DNA from: Capsaspora owczarzaki ATCC 30864
Taxonomy: Eukaryota > Opisthokonta > Filasterea
Reading direction: 5' to 3'
NCBI RefSeq assembly: GCF_000151315.2
Contig: NW_011887294.1
Coordinates: 58,361 to 122,360 of the forward strand
Length of the DNA: 64,000 nt
Shown here piece by piece: positions 22,865 to 34,116 of the stretch. A program made the translations under genes and the position numbers. The notes beneath the pieces are model-generated. The model searched no databases and was not told the origin of the DNA. It was given only the letters and a program-made list of their open reading frames with translations. Within the stretch, counting starts at the first letter, position 1, and each line of letters begins with the position of its first letter.

Positions 22865-24526
22865 TCAAAGCATTACTGGCGGTTGTGCACGAGCCCGCTG
22901 TTCAGCTGTGGCGCGACGTTGCTCAACCAACTCGGAGAATAGCTGGAATCGAATTTGTGCAGGCAGAACGCACTTGTTAATCAGCGCCTTGCGAACATTG
23001 GTTGTGATGATCGAGGCAAGCTTTTCCGAAGAAAGGTGCACGCGTTGACCAATGGCCGTGTCAGTTGTGAAGGAGAACTGTGGCTCTTCCACAAAGGCAA
23101 AGGAAAACATGTTTTCCGGCGCCTCGGGCATGTCGGTGGAGCGGATCGGGCACGGGAGATGTAATTGGACCTACCAAGAAGTAGAAGAAGAGGAAGAAGA
23201 AGAAGAGAGGTTTTGAGTAGCTGTAGGTTGCCAACAAGAATATGTTGAACGCGAGGATTTCTCGCTTACCTTGGCACGAACGCTGGTCAACCGAACGGTC
23301 GCGGTGACTGATGTGGAAGCCAGTCCGTCCACGGGCCAATTCAAGACCAGCGATGTGTTGCAGGTGAGTGCAATTTCGCCCTGGAAATCGATTGTGAAAA
23401 CGGCTCGCTGTGTGTTGAGATTGGCAAAGGTGAGCGGAACGGCATAGGTCAAACACAAACCGTCCGATTCACCACACATACCAGGTCCAGCGGCTGAGAA
23501 CCGCTTGGATTGTAGTCAGTGTTGACGACGACGTTCTCAATCACAGGGATTGCGTCGCCGAGCACCAGCGACTCGACCGAAATGGGACCCTGACCAAGCC
23601 AAAGCAAAAAAAAAAAAAAAAAATGAGAAAACGAGGCTTGACAGAACAAGGCGAAAAACGCCAGAACACCACAAGTCCATGCCAATGTGCTCCAAAGTCT
23701 GTGCATATGTGGCTCCTCACCAGGAACGGAGGATTGCGCGCCGAGTTGAGCGAGGTCTTGAGAAACCGCAAGAGCCGATCCATGACCGCATCTGAGCTGG
23801 TCACGTCGTGATAGATGCGTGCGAGCACCACATTCAGCCACAGGCAAGTTTCATTCGTTGCTTTTGTCTTGGCAAACGTCTGTTGGTGCAGCGCTTTGAA
23901 GAATGCCTGCGTTACAGAGAGAGAGAAAGGGTGAAGCAGCAATGGGATTTGAGTGATGACACGAAACTGAGTACCCCCGAGCTCACTCAGACACACAATT
24001 ATGTAGCACCAGCTTCAAACGTGAACTCCATCCTTGCAACGAATGCTTCACTGACCTGCTCGCTCTGGCGTGAGACGCGGACTCGGATTGGGGATTTCGA
24101 GGCTTTGCCATTGGCGTCTGTTGTGATTGACCCAGCTGATGCTGATGTTGACCCTGATGCCGATGCTGATCCCGATCCCGATGATGGTTGGCGTGGGTTG
24201 TTGCGCAGGACGAGCAGCCAGAGCAGTGTGAGGATGGTCGCAATGAGCAGCGTCTGGCCGACAATCATCCCGGCCAGGAACGGCACCACCGCCGACGACG
24301 ACGACGACGACGACGACGATGATGCAAAGCCAAGCATCGACGACGATCCAGCAGCCGAAGTGTCGCGCGGCGCGTCGCTCGTCCAGTACGACAGCCAGCC
24401 AGCCTCAGCTGCTGCTCCAGCGCCAGAGCCAGCCTGAGCATCTGTGCCTGCGCCAGTGATGGCGGCTGCTGCTGCCGACGATACTGCTTTGGTGGCTGCT
24501 GCACCGCCACGCAATATGGCGTCCAT
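22865..24526 (-). CDS. MMM1: MMM1-like ERMES subunit (SMP-domain ER membrane protein)
   Basis: Lipid-transfer subunit of the ER-mitochondria encounter structure. Exons, read right to left: 24526-24056, 23906-23721, 23589-23482, 23407-23270, 23170-22865; all in phase, 402 residues. A low-complexity Ala/Ser/Gly N-terminus is followed by one membrane span (about residues 80-105; core FLAGMIVGQTLLIATI). This matches the FTQGLILGQ-type anchor of fungal MMM1. The SMP domain shows ETCLWLNVVLARIYHD, LNSARNPPFL, GPISVESLVLGDAIPVIENV, the long beta segments around VLNWPVDG, and MFSFAFVEEPQFSF. It ends with LASIITTNVRKALINKCVLP. All correspond in order to MMM1 landmarks (WFNVLIAQ, RPSFLDxIxVTEISLGEEFPI, MLTFSFLDDYRL). 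No TULIP protein of animals has this exact anchor plus SMP layout. Confidence 0.82.
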
Positions 24527-25045
24527 GAGTTGTTTGGGGAAGTGAGACTGGAGCGTGAAGATTGAGATTGAAAAAGTAGACTGAGGTTCTAAGATTCTGA
24601 CGGGCCAACCCTTTCTTTCGCTTCAAGCTGACTGAAGATGTCGAATTGCGACTGTTTTCAGATGGGTTGAGTTCACACCGAGGTGTGTGCTGCACTCTGA
24701 ATGCCAACTTACAACAAAAACCCGAATCGGCGAGCACTTTTCGCGTCTGACTGCGCCGTGGATGTCCACATTGTACTCAACGGCTGAGCCAGTATATCGA
24801 GCAAGGTTTTTTCAGCCTATGAGCAGGGTCGCAGTTTGCCCAAGCGTTTCAACAGCGAACAGGGAACTTTCGCTTTTGGCGCTGTTTTGTTTTTGGAATT
24901 CCCCTCAAACAACAGCATTTTGTCGTATCTGTTTCAATCTCTTGTTTCGATGTGTCAAAATGCATCTCTTTGCCGAGTTTGTTATTTCGTTCGTTTGTTG
25001 CTTCAGTCGTCTTGCTGCATTTTGTCAATTCATTCACCATTCACA
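24527..25045. other. Divergent promoter region between MMM1 and citrate synthase
   Basis: Shared upstream region of two oppositely oriented mitochondrial-function genes. No coding exon is recognised. T-rich tracts occur toward the citrate synthase start. Confidence 0.6.
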
Positions 25046-25456
25046 ATGCTGTCTCGTCTGTCGCTCTCTGTCGCTCGCCAGGTAAATCCCCTCTTCTCCA
25101 TCTTCTCCCTCTTCCAGCAGACCCCCATCGCCGTCCCTCTTCTTCTTCTTTGTCTTCTTCTTGTGAATGTGATTGCACACCCAGACGCTGCCTCTCTATC
25201 TCTCTCTCTCGGCTCCAACCCCTGTCGCAAAGTCACAGTGACCGTGTCGCACGATTCTCCTGTTCCCACTCTCTCTCCCTCCTCCTCCTGCCCCTCTCTG
25301 CCTTTGTTCCCCCCCCCCTGTTTGCTGTTCCCAATCGTCTTTCCTCTCTTGCCACAGTCGCAGCGCCTCGTCCCCTCCCTCTCCCTCTACCTCTCCCTCT
25401 CCACACGCTGTTGTTCACTCACTGTCAATCCAGTTTCAAACATCAACGCCAAGATA

Positions 25457-25489
<33 letters not shown>

Positions 25490-27356
25490 CACGTTTTTTT
25501 CTTTTTGTGCCGATCTTTGCTTTTTTTTTTTTTTTTTTGCTTTTTTTTTTCAGTGATGATCATCTTCAATGCATTTTGGCTGCAAAAGTGAGATGCGATC
25601 GAATTCAACGTGTGTGCAGACGAACGATGTGTGTGTTTGTTGCAGCAAACGCAGATCAGCTGGAAAAGCAACAACAACAGCAAGTTGATCAATGAGAAAA
25701 TACAAAAAAAAAAAAAAAAAAAAGAGCAAAAGAATCGATTTTTAACAGTCGATTTGGAGTCACGTTCGGTCAACCAATCGCGATACCTTTTGGTACCCTG
25801 GCGATCCATACGCTTTAGTGACCACCTTGGCTTTTTTTTCCCCCAACAAACCGATCATCCCCCTTCAATGCAACATCACACTCCCACTTCATGCTCACCC
25901 GCTTTTTTTCTTTTTTTTTTTTTTCTGAAAACCTCGCTCGAATCTCAACCCCCCTTTTGGACAGGCCCCCGCTCTGGCCCGCGCTTACTCGGCCAAGCCT
26001 GCCACGTCCGGCCTCAAGGAACGCCTCCGTGAGATCATCCCCAAGAAGCAGGAGGAGGTCAAGACCTTCCGCAAGGAGTACGGCCACGTCAAGATTGGCG
26101 AGGTCACCATCGACCAGGCGTACGGCGGCATGCGCGGCATCAAGGGTCTTGTCTACGAGACTTCCCTGCTCGACGCCGACGAAGGCATCCGCTTCCGCGG
26201 CCTCTCCATCCCGGAGGCCCAGAAGGTCCTCCCCAAGGCCCCCGGCGGTGCCGAGCCCTTGCCCGAGGGTCTCTTCTGGCTCCTTGCCACCGGCGAGGTC
26301 CCCACTGCCGAGCAGACCAAGGCACTCTCCGCCGAGCTCGCCTCGCGCGCCTCCCTCCCCGCCCACGTCGTCAACCTGATCAACAAGTTCCCGGCCACCC
26401 TCCACCCCATGTCGCAGCTCGCTGCCGCCGTCGCCGCCCTCCAGAGCGAGTCCAAGTTCGCCAAGGCGTACGCCGCCGGTGTCAACAAGGCCGAGTACTG
26501 GGACACCACCTACGAGGATTCGCTTGACCTGATTGCCAAGCTCCCCATCGTCGCCGCCATGATCTACCGCAACCTCTACCGCGACGGCAGCATTGGCGCC
26601 ATCGACCCCAACAAGGATTGGTCTGCCAACTTTGTCCAGCTCCTCGGCTACGACAACCCCCAGTTCACCGAGCTCATGCGTCTCTACCTCACCATCCACA
26701 CCGACCACGAGGGTGGCAACGTGAGCGCCCACACCGTCCGCCTCGTCGGCTCGGCCCTCTCCGACCCGTACCTTTCCTTCGCCGCCGGCATGTGCGGTCT
26801 GGCTGGCCCGCTCCACGGCCTCGCCAACCAGGAGGTCCTCGTCTGGCTCACCAAGTTCCAAAAGTCGCTCGGCGGCAAGGAGGTCTCGGATGAGCGCCTC
26901 TCTGAGGAGATCTGGAAGACGCTCAAGTCTGGCCAGGTCGTCCCCGGCTACGGCCACGCCGTCCTCCGCAAGACCGACCCCCGCTACACTTGCCAGCGCG
27001 AGTTTGCCCTCAAGCACCTCCCCAACGACCCTCTGTTCAAGCTCGTCGGCCAGCTCTACAAGCTCGTCCCCGACATCCTGCTCAAGCAGGGCAAGGCCAA
27101 GAACCCCTGGCCCAACGTGGATGCCCACTCTGGCGTTCTCCTGACCCACTACGGCATGACCGAAATGAACTACTACACTGTTCTTTTCGGCGTCTCCCGC
27201 GCACTCGGTGTCCTCGCCTCCCTCATCTGGGATCGCGCTCTCGGCTTCCCGCTTGAGCGACCGAAATCCCACACCACCGAGGATCTCAAGAAGATTGTCA
27301 AGAAGATGGGTGTTGAGCCTGCCAAGGGTGACAAGCCCGTCGCTGCCGACGATTAA
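25046..27356 (+). CDS. CS: Citrate synthase, mitochondrial
   Basis: Condenses acetyl-CoA and oxaloacetate in the first step of the TCA cycle. Exon 1 (25046-25081) codes [12 protein letters not shown], the start of a mitochondrial presequence. An 883-base intron full of T- and A-runs separates it from exon 2 (25965-27356), which opens [12 protein letters not shown]. Total 475 residues. Eukaryotic type I features are present: [16 protein letters not shown] near the N-terminus, the active-site His in [11 protein letters not shown], a second His in [14 protein letters not shown], and the catalytic Asp in [10 protein letters not shown]. Codon use is strongly biased to C-ending codons, typical of a highly expressed gene; this bias also creates a long but meaningless open frame on the opposite strand. 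Confidence 0.96.
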
Positions 27357-27640
27357 AAAGAGCAAAAGTTGAACCTTCGACCTCGGTTTTTTTTTTTTCT
27401 TGTTTGTGAAACGGTCTCCCTCTTTTTGACTCTGCCATGGGTTTTTTGCGTGTGTGTTTCAAGTTAGCCTCTCTTGCTTTGCTTTTTGCTCTCGAGTTGG
27501 TTTTGAACGATGTGGCTTGTGAAAAATTGGGCATCGCGATGAACAAGAAAAACAAAACAAAAAAAAAGTTCCATTCATTCATTCATTTCTGTTGTACAAG
27601 GTTTGACTGGCTCCTCTTCGATACACATCGACACGACCAT

Positions 27641-28231
27641 CTAGCTGGTTGACTCTGCTGCTTGTTTCAACGCGGCCATGAGCTTGGCTTCATCGAATCG
27701 GTGTTGCATGGCAAACTGGTCGTTGATGTGCAGAACTGGAATGTCGTACTTGTACTTTTCAAACCACGTTGCGTTTTCTGGGCGTGTGATGTCAATAAAC
27801 TCGATGGTACATGGGATCTGTGTGTATGTGGGCATGTTCCAAAAAGCGATTCGTTGTCGGCGTTTGCTCAGACATCATCACAACAACTCACCAATCCTGC
27901 ATCGCATCGCACGCCTCATCCAAAAGCCTCAGAAACTAATAGCAAACCGCACCTGAGCTTGACACTTGTACATGACTTCCTTGGCTGGTACGCAGAGCGA
28001 GCATTCATCCTGTGATCGAGTGAAGTTGACGTTGGAAGTGAGCTCAAACACAGTCAGTCCATGCTGTCACCCAATCGGACAACCGACCCGTACCTTGGTG
28101 AAAAAGCTCAGCTTTGGAAGTGGTTTGGCCGATCCACTGCTCGCAGCAGCGGCGGACGGAATGGCGGTCGTGGAGAGCAGCCGCCGCGACAATGTCGGAA
28201 GCGTGAGTCGAGCAAGTGAAACAACGGTCAT
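27641..28231 (-). CDS. Glutaredoxin-like protein (DUF836/C5orf63 family), probably mitochondrial
   Basis: Exons, read right to left: 28231-28094, 28009-27953, 27817-27641, giving 123 residues. An Arg/Ser/Thr-rich presequence (MTVVSLARLTLPTLSRRLL) suggests mitochondrial import. The thioredoxin fold begins KLSFFTKDECSLC; the CxxC motif (Cys-Ser-Leu-Cys) is formed exactly across the first splice junction. It ends with IEFIDITRPENATWFEKY, the cis-Pro strand DIPVLHI and FDEAKLMAAL. This is the layout of the small glutaredoxin-like family found from yeast (YDR286C) to human (C5orf63), whose function is poorly known. It converges with the citrate synthase gene, 284 bases apart. Confidence 0.85.
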
Positions 28232-28396
28232 TCTGAAACAAAGCAGCAAAAAGAGGACGACTGGACTGGAAGACAACGTGCATATGTGAATGGACTAAAT
28301 CACAGATGGAATCGGTTTGGATTTTGTATTGGAACGAGCACAAAGGAAATCGACAAAACTCTCTTCCTGCCTCGCTGTCGCTCGCTCGCACTCGCA

Positions 28397-30158
28397 CTAC
28401 ACGGAGCGATTGTAATGGGAGAACTCGGGCTTGAGCTGATATGTGTTTCGGTTGGCACCCCGAGTGTTGTAGTCACAAAGCTCGCTAAGCACTTGCTTGA
28501 GATAGTTCTGGAAAACAAGCACAAAAATCAGCACAAGATAGTCAACATTGCGCTGCACATAGACACAAAAGACACACTCGACCAAAGCACAAAAATACGC
28601 ACCGGTGGCTGGTTGGTAAGTTGCTGGAGCTGTTGAAGACTAGCAAACTGGTACCGTTCGAACACGGCAGTGATCTGGTCCTTGAGCTGCTCCTTGTCAA
28701 TGCGCTCGCGCTTGTCGACGTCCCTGCGCTTTTCGCGTTGCTTTTCCTGTAGCGAAAACAAACCCAGCATTCAAAGGTCAAGAAGTAAGTTTTGTTTGAA
28801 GAGCCGGGAACAACTTTTATGCATGGTGGACTTGCCTCTTCCGCGATGGCCGACACTGGCTCATACAAGGCCTTCACAACCGCGACTTGCTGGGTCTCGA
28901 ACTTGGGCTTGGCTTCGAGCTCTCGTTTTCTGTAGATTTTCACCAAGTGATGATTGTGAGTTGTGCGAGATCGCTGGAGCGATGCACCCCCCCCCCTCCA
29001 TGTTGGCCTGAAAGCTTACGCCGACAGGTAGGCGCGATACTCGTCGTTTAGCACAGGCATAACATCGCACTTTTGAACAGCAGTGCCTTCGAACGCAAGG
29101 TTGCCTGTTTTCACGAGCAAAATTGTGTGAGAAGTGAAGCCCAGCCAAAAATAAAAAATAAGCTGTCAAGCAAAACCGCTTCCCCTCACCTGATTCATCC
29201 TCGGAAAATGCGGCAGCTCCTAGAGTGTTTGGCAGGATTTGCATGCGATACTGATGTGGCAGCAAGAGATCGTTCTGGTCGGTCAGATCGAGCTCAATGT
29301 CGATTCCAATCTGTGTGCCCCAGGCAAGTCAGCCACATTCTAGCAGCGAGAGTACACACAGTAGCTTGCAGAGAGTCCTTTGCGCTTACCTCACGAGGTG
29401 CACCAAAGCTGCGGATGGATGCGGAATGATGGTGAAGTAATGAACATTGGGGTTTCCAATAAATCGACAACATGGAGTATCAGCAGTGCTCTCCCAGTCT
29501 GAGTCGCACCAACAACACTTCTTTTTTTGTCCATACGTACCGCGATGGTGCCGGAGCACTCGTGGGCATCTGGAGTGTGGCAAAGTGTGTTTGATCTTCG
29601 AGGTGTTCAAGCGCATTGGCAAAGTACTCTGGCACCTATCAAACGAACATCGCCAAACCCCCATCATCAATTGAATTAAGATTTCCATGTATCATCATCA
29701 TGAGATTGGATTCAAGTCAGGTCCCAGTGATCAGAGTAGTTATCGTATTGAACGTCATTGAAATCGGTGGTTGGACGTTTGTGTGGGTTGCTCGCTTCCT
29801 TCCTCACCTTGACAAGCCAGACCTGGCGACCGAGGCGCGAGGGCTCGACTGGCTGTGGGATTTCATGCGGCTGCAGCGGGCGTCCGTTGGGACCGAGGAC
29901 GACTGGCCTGGCGCCAAAGCCGGGCTTCTCGTCGAGCGTGTCCATTGGCTTGACATCGAGCCCTGACGCTGCTCCTGATGACCCTGCTCCTGAGCCTGAA
30001 CCTGAACCTGAACCTGAACCTGACCCCGACGGCCCTGATGCGGGCGACTCGAGGGTTGCAGTTGGACGGCGCACGGGCTGGCGCACTGCCATCATCCGCT
30101 GCTGCTCCTCGCGCAGGAACCGCTTGGCGGGATGCTCGTCGTCGTCGTCGTCCATCAT
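28397..30158 (-). CDS. GTF2F2: General transcription factor IIF subunit beta (RAP30)
   Basis: Small subunit of TFIIF, which escorts RNA polymerase II to promoters. Eight exons, read right to left: 30158-29808, 29635-29541, 29408-29390, 29310-29190, 29104-29020, 28929-28836, 28746-28603, 28507-28397, giving 339 residues. The N-terminus has an acidic start, a Gly/Ser repeat and QVWLVK|VPEYF, the RAP30 WLVKVPKYL motif. The C-terminal winged helix has LKDQITAVFERYQFASLQQL, NQPP|NYLKQVLSELC and NTYQLKPEFSHY, a near-textbook match. Exon 3 is only 19 bases long. Intron 6 appears to start with GC (AG|GCAAGT), fixed by the phase of EKQREKRRD. The start at the second of two adjacent codings (MMDDDDDE) is chosen; an in-frame ATG at 30233 would add 25 residues. 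Confidence 0.92.
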
Positions 30159-30455
30159 TCCGTGCTCTGTGCTTTTGGATGAAGGAAGACTGGTCACCAA
30201 CAACAAACAAGAGACGGAAGAGAGTTGTTTCATTCAAATGCAGAGTGTAGCCATGGAACGTGCAAGTCGCGGAAAAGGGGGGAAGGAAGTGTGCGTCGGT
30301 ACTCGAATCTCAGTGTAAATCTCAGGTCTGTCGCTTTCTGATGTGAGTGTGTGTGTGCAGCAACAAGTACAGTATCAGGCACTTGTAATGGGCACATCAA
30401 CAAAGTTTAAATGGCGAGTTCACTCGTTTTGTTTTTGTTCTGAGAAACTCTGGAT

Positions 30456-32742
30456 ATGGAGCTGTCAATCCGCGCATCTGGTTTGTGCGCTTTACTGCGA
30501 TTCTGCTCCAACAACCAGCTTTGTCTAGCAAGCACTTTGAACTCATTCGGTTTGCATTCGTTTGCAGATGCGACTGCAGTGTGCGCGGCGCTCGCGGCTC
30601 GTCTCGAAGACTATCTGGAGCGACCTCAGTCTGAAGCGACTGCTCAGGCACTCTGCGCTGCGTGCGCATTGCTGCTCGCACCCGAGGCTGCCGTGAGTCA
30701 AATGTCAAAATGAGTCTGAATCTGCTCAACTGTGTCTGTTGTTGAACGAAGCGCCAAAGTTGGGGCACTCTGTTCTATTGAGAAATGGCTGACAAGCTCA
30801 AGTCAATGACAAACGACGTGACAGACCCTGCTGGGGGAAGCATCGCTCGAATTGGCAGCCGCGATTGGCCCAGCACTGCAGTTCATCAGCCGTGACGAGT
30901 TTCAGTCCAGCACGGGTGGATTGGTCGCTCAGTCCACATGCCAGATCCTCGAACAACTGTTCATCGCAGGTATCTGGATTCGATTCTGAGATGGTTGGAT
31001 TTTGTGTCGAGCATTCTATTATGGTTGTGCTGATGCGTTTCTGTTGCATTGGAGCAGTTCTTGAACAGAGCGGGTTGCTTGAAAGCCACCTCATTCTGCT
31101 CGAGCAAATCGAGCTGTTGCGCTCGCAGCACATTGAACGCTGCCAGACCACGCCCCACCAGTTACCACGGGTTGCGATACTCTTCATCCAACAATTGGGA
31201 GCGTGCTTGTTGAAAATGGCGCCAAAGCGTCGGTCCAAATTTCTTGGATCGTCCGTTAACGCACTCGTGCGGTTGTTGCCTTTCGGCGTCATTCCATCAG
31301 CTACGCAGCAAAAACAGTCAGCTGGATCCAACCCGACGAAGCTCATTGACACCACTGGCACATCTGAGCTGGACTTGACAATCTTTTCGGCGATGGTTGA
31401 CATGATCGTGCCGTTGATTCCGAAATCCTTATCGCCGGATGAAAAAGCCCAACCTGCCGACCTCGAGGGCGACGTTCATTGGACGCGCAGCACCGACCGA
31501 CCTCTTGTCTTGCTATTGTTGCATGCTACCGCCAAGCTTGCCACCGTGCGCTGGTGGGCAGCCGAAGGTGCTGACATTCCGACTCCTGCTCCCGCCAGGC
31601 CTGCTTCCGCTGCCGTTCGAAGCGAGTCAGTCAGATCTATTCTGGTCATTGATCGAGCCAACCCTGCTGACATCTACGATGAGCCGGCACTCGCATTAGC
31701 CCGAAGAATTGCGGCTACACTCGCCGATGCGCCTTTCAGAATTGGCACTGGAGAACTTGCGACCGCCATTTCATCCCAGACCGCTGCGCTCGCCTCTTCT
31801 TCCACGCCAAGATCTGCTGCTGTGCAGAAAGATGAAACTTCAGACGACATGCCCGAAGGAGAGCCCATCCAAGAGAGCGAGCTCATTCCTGCCACCAGCA
31901 TAGTTCTCGACCTTTTGCTGTTGGACCACGCATCTCGAAGGCAAAAGACAAGCTACGAGCTTATTGGTCCGCTTGCAAAAGCCGTGCGAGTGCTTCTGCG
32001 CCACGCCGAGATGCGATTTTTATTGACAAAGGGCTTGATGCTTTTGAACGGGCTGACCAATTGGCTGGAACAGAACAAACTGCCTCCCCTTTCGACCAGC
32101 GAGGCCGAAACCGCCCAAATACAACCCCTGCTGCAGACTTTGGTCGACCTTCTCGCTTGCTGCCCACACGAAGGTGTTCGACGGCTGATACCTGGTATTC
32201 TGGTGCGCTTTTTGAATCTGGCTGCTGACGAATCGTATCGGTGTCGGTTTGCAACCACCACCCTCGTTGAAACATGCCCATATCCCTTTGTGACAGCACT
32301 GGTCCTCGATGCACTCCGCGATAGTCGTCATGTACCAGCGCTCAAACTTGGCGCACAGTCGTGGATGGTCGTGCTGCAGGCAGCCATGCACAAGTTTGCT
32401 CCTCCAACAGCATTTACGCCAGATCAGGTCAACGCACTCATGGACCCATCGTCTTCTCCCGTGGACGTCTACCAGAGCTTGATGAACGAAATCCTGTTCA
32501 TGCTTGCGAGCACTCGGATTGGCGATGGCGTCCGGGCCAACACGGCTTTTATTGATCGCATCCGCACGTATGTTGCCGGCTTGGGCTCCAGTGTCGATGG
32601 TCTCATCACACTGCTCCATCGTGTCCCTGCCGACGCTCCCGGTGCGCGATTAGCCGGGGAGCAGCAATTGCGTCTGCTTCTCCTGAACAGTGCGATCGAC
32701 CGCCTCAAAAGCGCCGTTCCCGGCATGACTTTTGCCGTGTAG
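30456..32742 (+). CDS. Helical-repeat protein, possibly glomulin/FAP68-like
   Basis: Exons 30456-30692, 30825-30969, 31055-32742, giving about 689 residues, nearly all predicted alpha-helix with a disordered insert (about 290-350). A late block resembles, from memory, animal glomulin (RBX1-binding inhibitor of cullin-RING ligases) and plant ALF4. LLQTLVDLLACCPHEGVRRLIPGI matches QGLVKVMTLCPIETLRKKSLAM. YRCRFATTTLVETCPYPFVTALVLDAL matches YTLFRCLLNTSNHSGVEAFIIQNI. The C-terminus has a final helix LLLLNSAIDRL, like LHSALFTFDLIESVL. Length compares with 594 in human. The first exon is uncertain, because a good acceptor (TTTGCAG) lies inside it near 30566 and another start could be used. Confidence 0.45.
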
Positions 32743-34116
32743 TTCAAGCTAGGGGGGGGGTGATCAGGATGACTTGAAGCGATTTGTACATTTTGTGTGA
32801 CTCTTTGGCAATCCAGCCATGTACTCGAATACTCTTACTCGCACCCATGCAATTTCTGACCTGTGCACTGACTTAGCTCTAGATCTGTACACCTCTTCGA
32901 CCCTTTCCCGACCTCCTCCTCCTCTCTTCCCTTTGCTAGTCTCGCTCCCGGGAGCTGCTCCGACTTTCGTGGTAGATTTGGGTCGAAAACAGGTCAAAAT
33001 CGAATCAATCCGTTGGCCAGCAACTCTTCCTGTGTATGAAACTTTGACACGCTCGAACAGAAGAGTGCGAGAAACATGTGTGGTCTTGGTAAGAAAACAG
33101 CATAACGACAAAAACAAAGTGGGGGACGGGGGCGTGACGAAACCAAGACGGAAGGGGCTGGAATGGAAGCGAGCCAAACGGGAAACGAGCCAACCACTTC
33201 AAATGTCGTCCGACTCTCGTCCAGCTCTCGTATCTTGAAGCTCTCCGCCTTCCAATATTCCCCGCTTGCATGTAGATCGCCCGTTGGACGCCGCACGTCG
33301 CAACAGCGCCAGCGTCAAATCGTACTTGTGTTTTGTAGTGTTTGACCACTCCTTTTTTCTTTTTTTGTTTTTTTTTTGGGTTTTTTGTGGTTTTTTTTTT
33401 GTGGTTTTGGCTTTTTGTGGTTTCCTTACTTTCTTTTTCTGTTTTGTACGTTCCCTCCCCCTCCCTGCCCCTTGTTTGTAACCCAACGCACATCCGCAAA
33501 CCCAAAGAAGCGCTCTACTGCTCTCTTTCGATTCTCTCGCTGATTTTGCAGTGACATCTGCCTGCCGCTTTGCAAAAGTCGAAGTCGAAATTTTGCTTGT
33601 CGCGATTTCGAGCTCGTTCTGTCTTTCCCTCCCAACCCCGGTTTCTGCTCCCATGGTGCTCTCTGTTTGCTGCACACTACTAAAAGCTACTCAAGTTCAG
33701 TAGAAGAAGCGAAGGATTGAAACGAACAACGGGCTCTGCGACTGGCACCCAACCAAAGCAAAAGGGGAAAAAACAAAACCAAGGACAAACATGTCTAAAC
33801 TGCGCCTTGCTGTGGTCGAACAGGTCGCGCCGTCTCTCACCGGTGCATTGTTGAGGAATCAATGGGGGAAGTGGTCAACAATCGCACGCGCGGGCACAGA
33901 GAGGCGCAGAAAAGGAGCACGCTTCGTTACGGAGGCTCGGGCACATGTGTCGTGACGCTGCTGCTTCTTGCTTGGGTGATTCACACGCTCTCCCCTCTGA
34001 AGTCAGCCCCTCTTCCACCACGCGGACGCGGGGGCGAGTGTTGGTTTTGTTTTTTATGTGATTTGATGCTCACTCTCTCACTCTGCCAATTATTGTCGCA
34101 GATCCAAACACTCAAG
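32743..34116. other. Gene-free region upstream of the LRR receptor
   Basis: Contains the first copy of a dispersed repeat (32771-32868), then T-rich DNA around 33355-33430. It ends in probable 5' leader of the LRR gene; an intron acceptor-like TTGTCGCAG lies just before 34103. No protein gene is recognised. Confidence 0.55.
32771..32868 (+). repeat. Dispersed direct repeat, copy 1
   Basis: Shares about 100 bases, at roughly 80 percent identity by eye, with 37143-37252. The best-kept core is GTGTGACTCTTTGGCAATCC and the following CATGTACTCGAATACTCTT, with the ends GACTTGAA and GTGCACT kept at both sites. Confidence 0.75.

Noticed and set aside
25815-27365. 516-residue open frame opposite citrate synthase
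   Set aside because: It overlaps the highly codon-biased citrate synthase exon and has a repetitive Leu/Gly/Val/Asp composition with no motif; a composition artefact.
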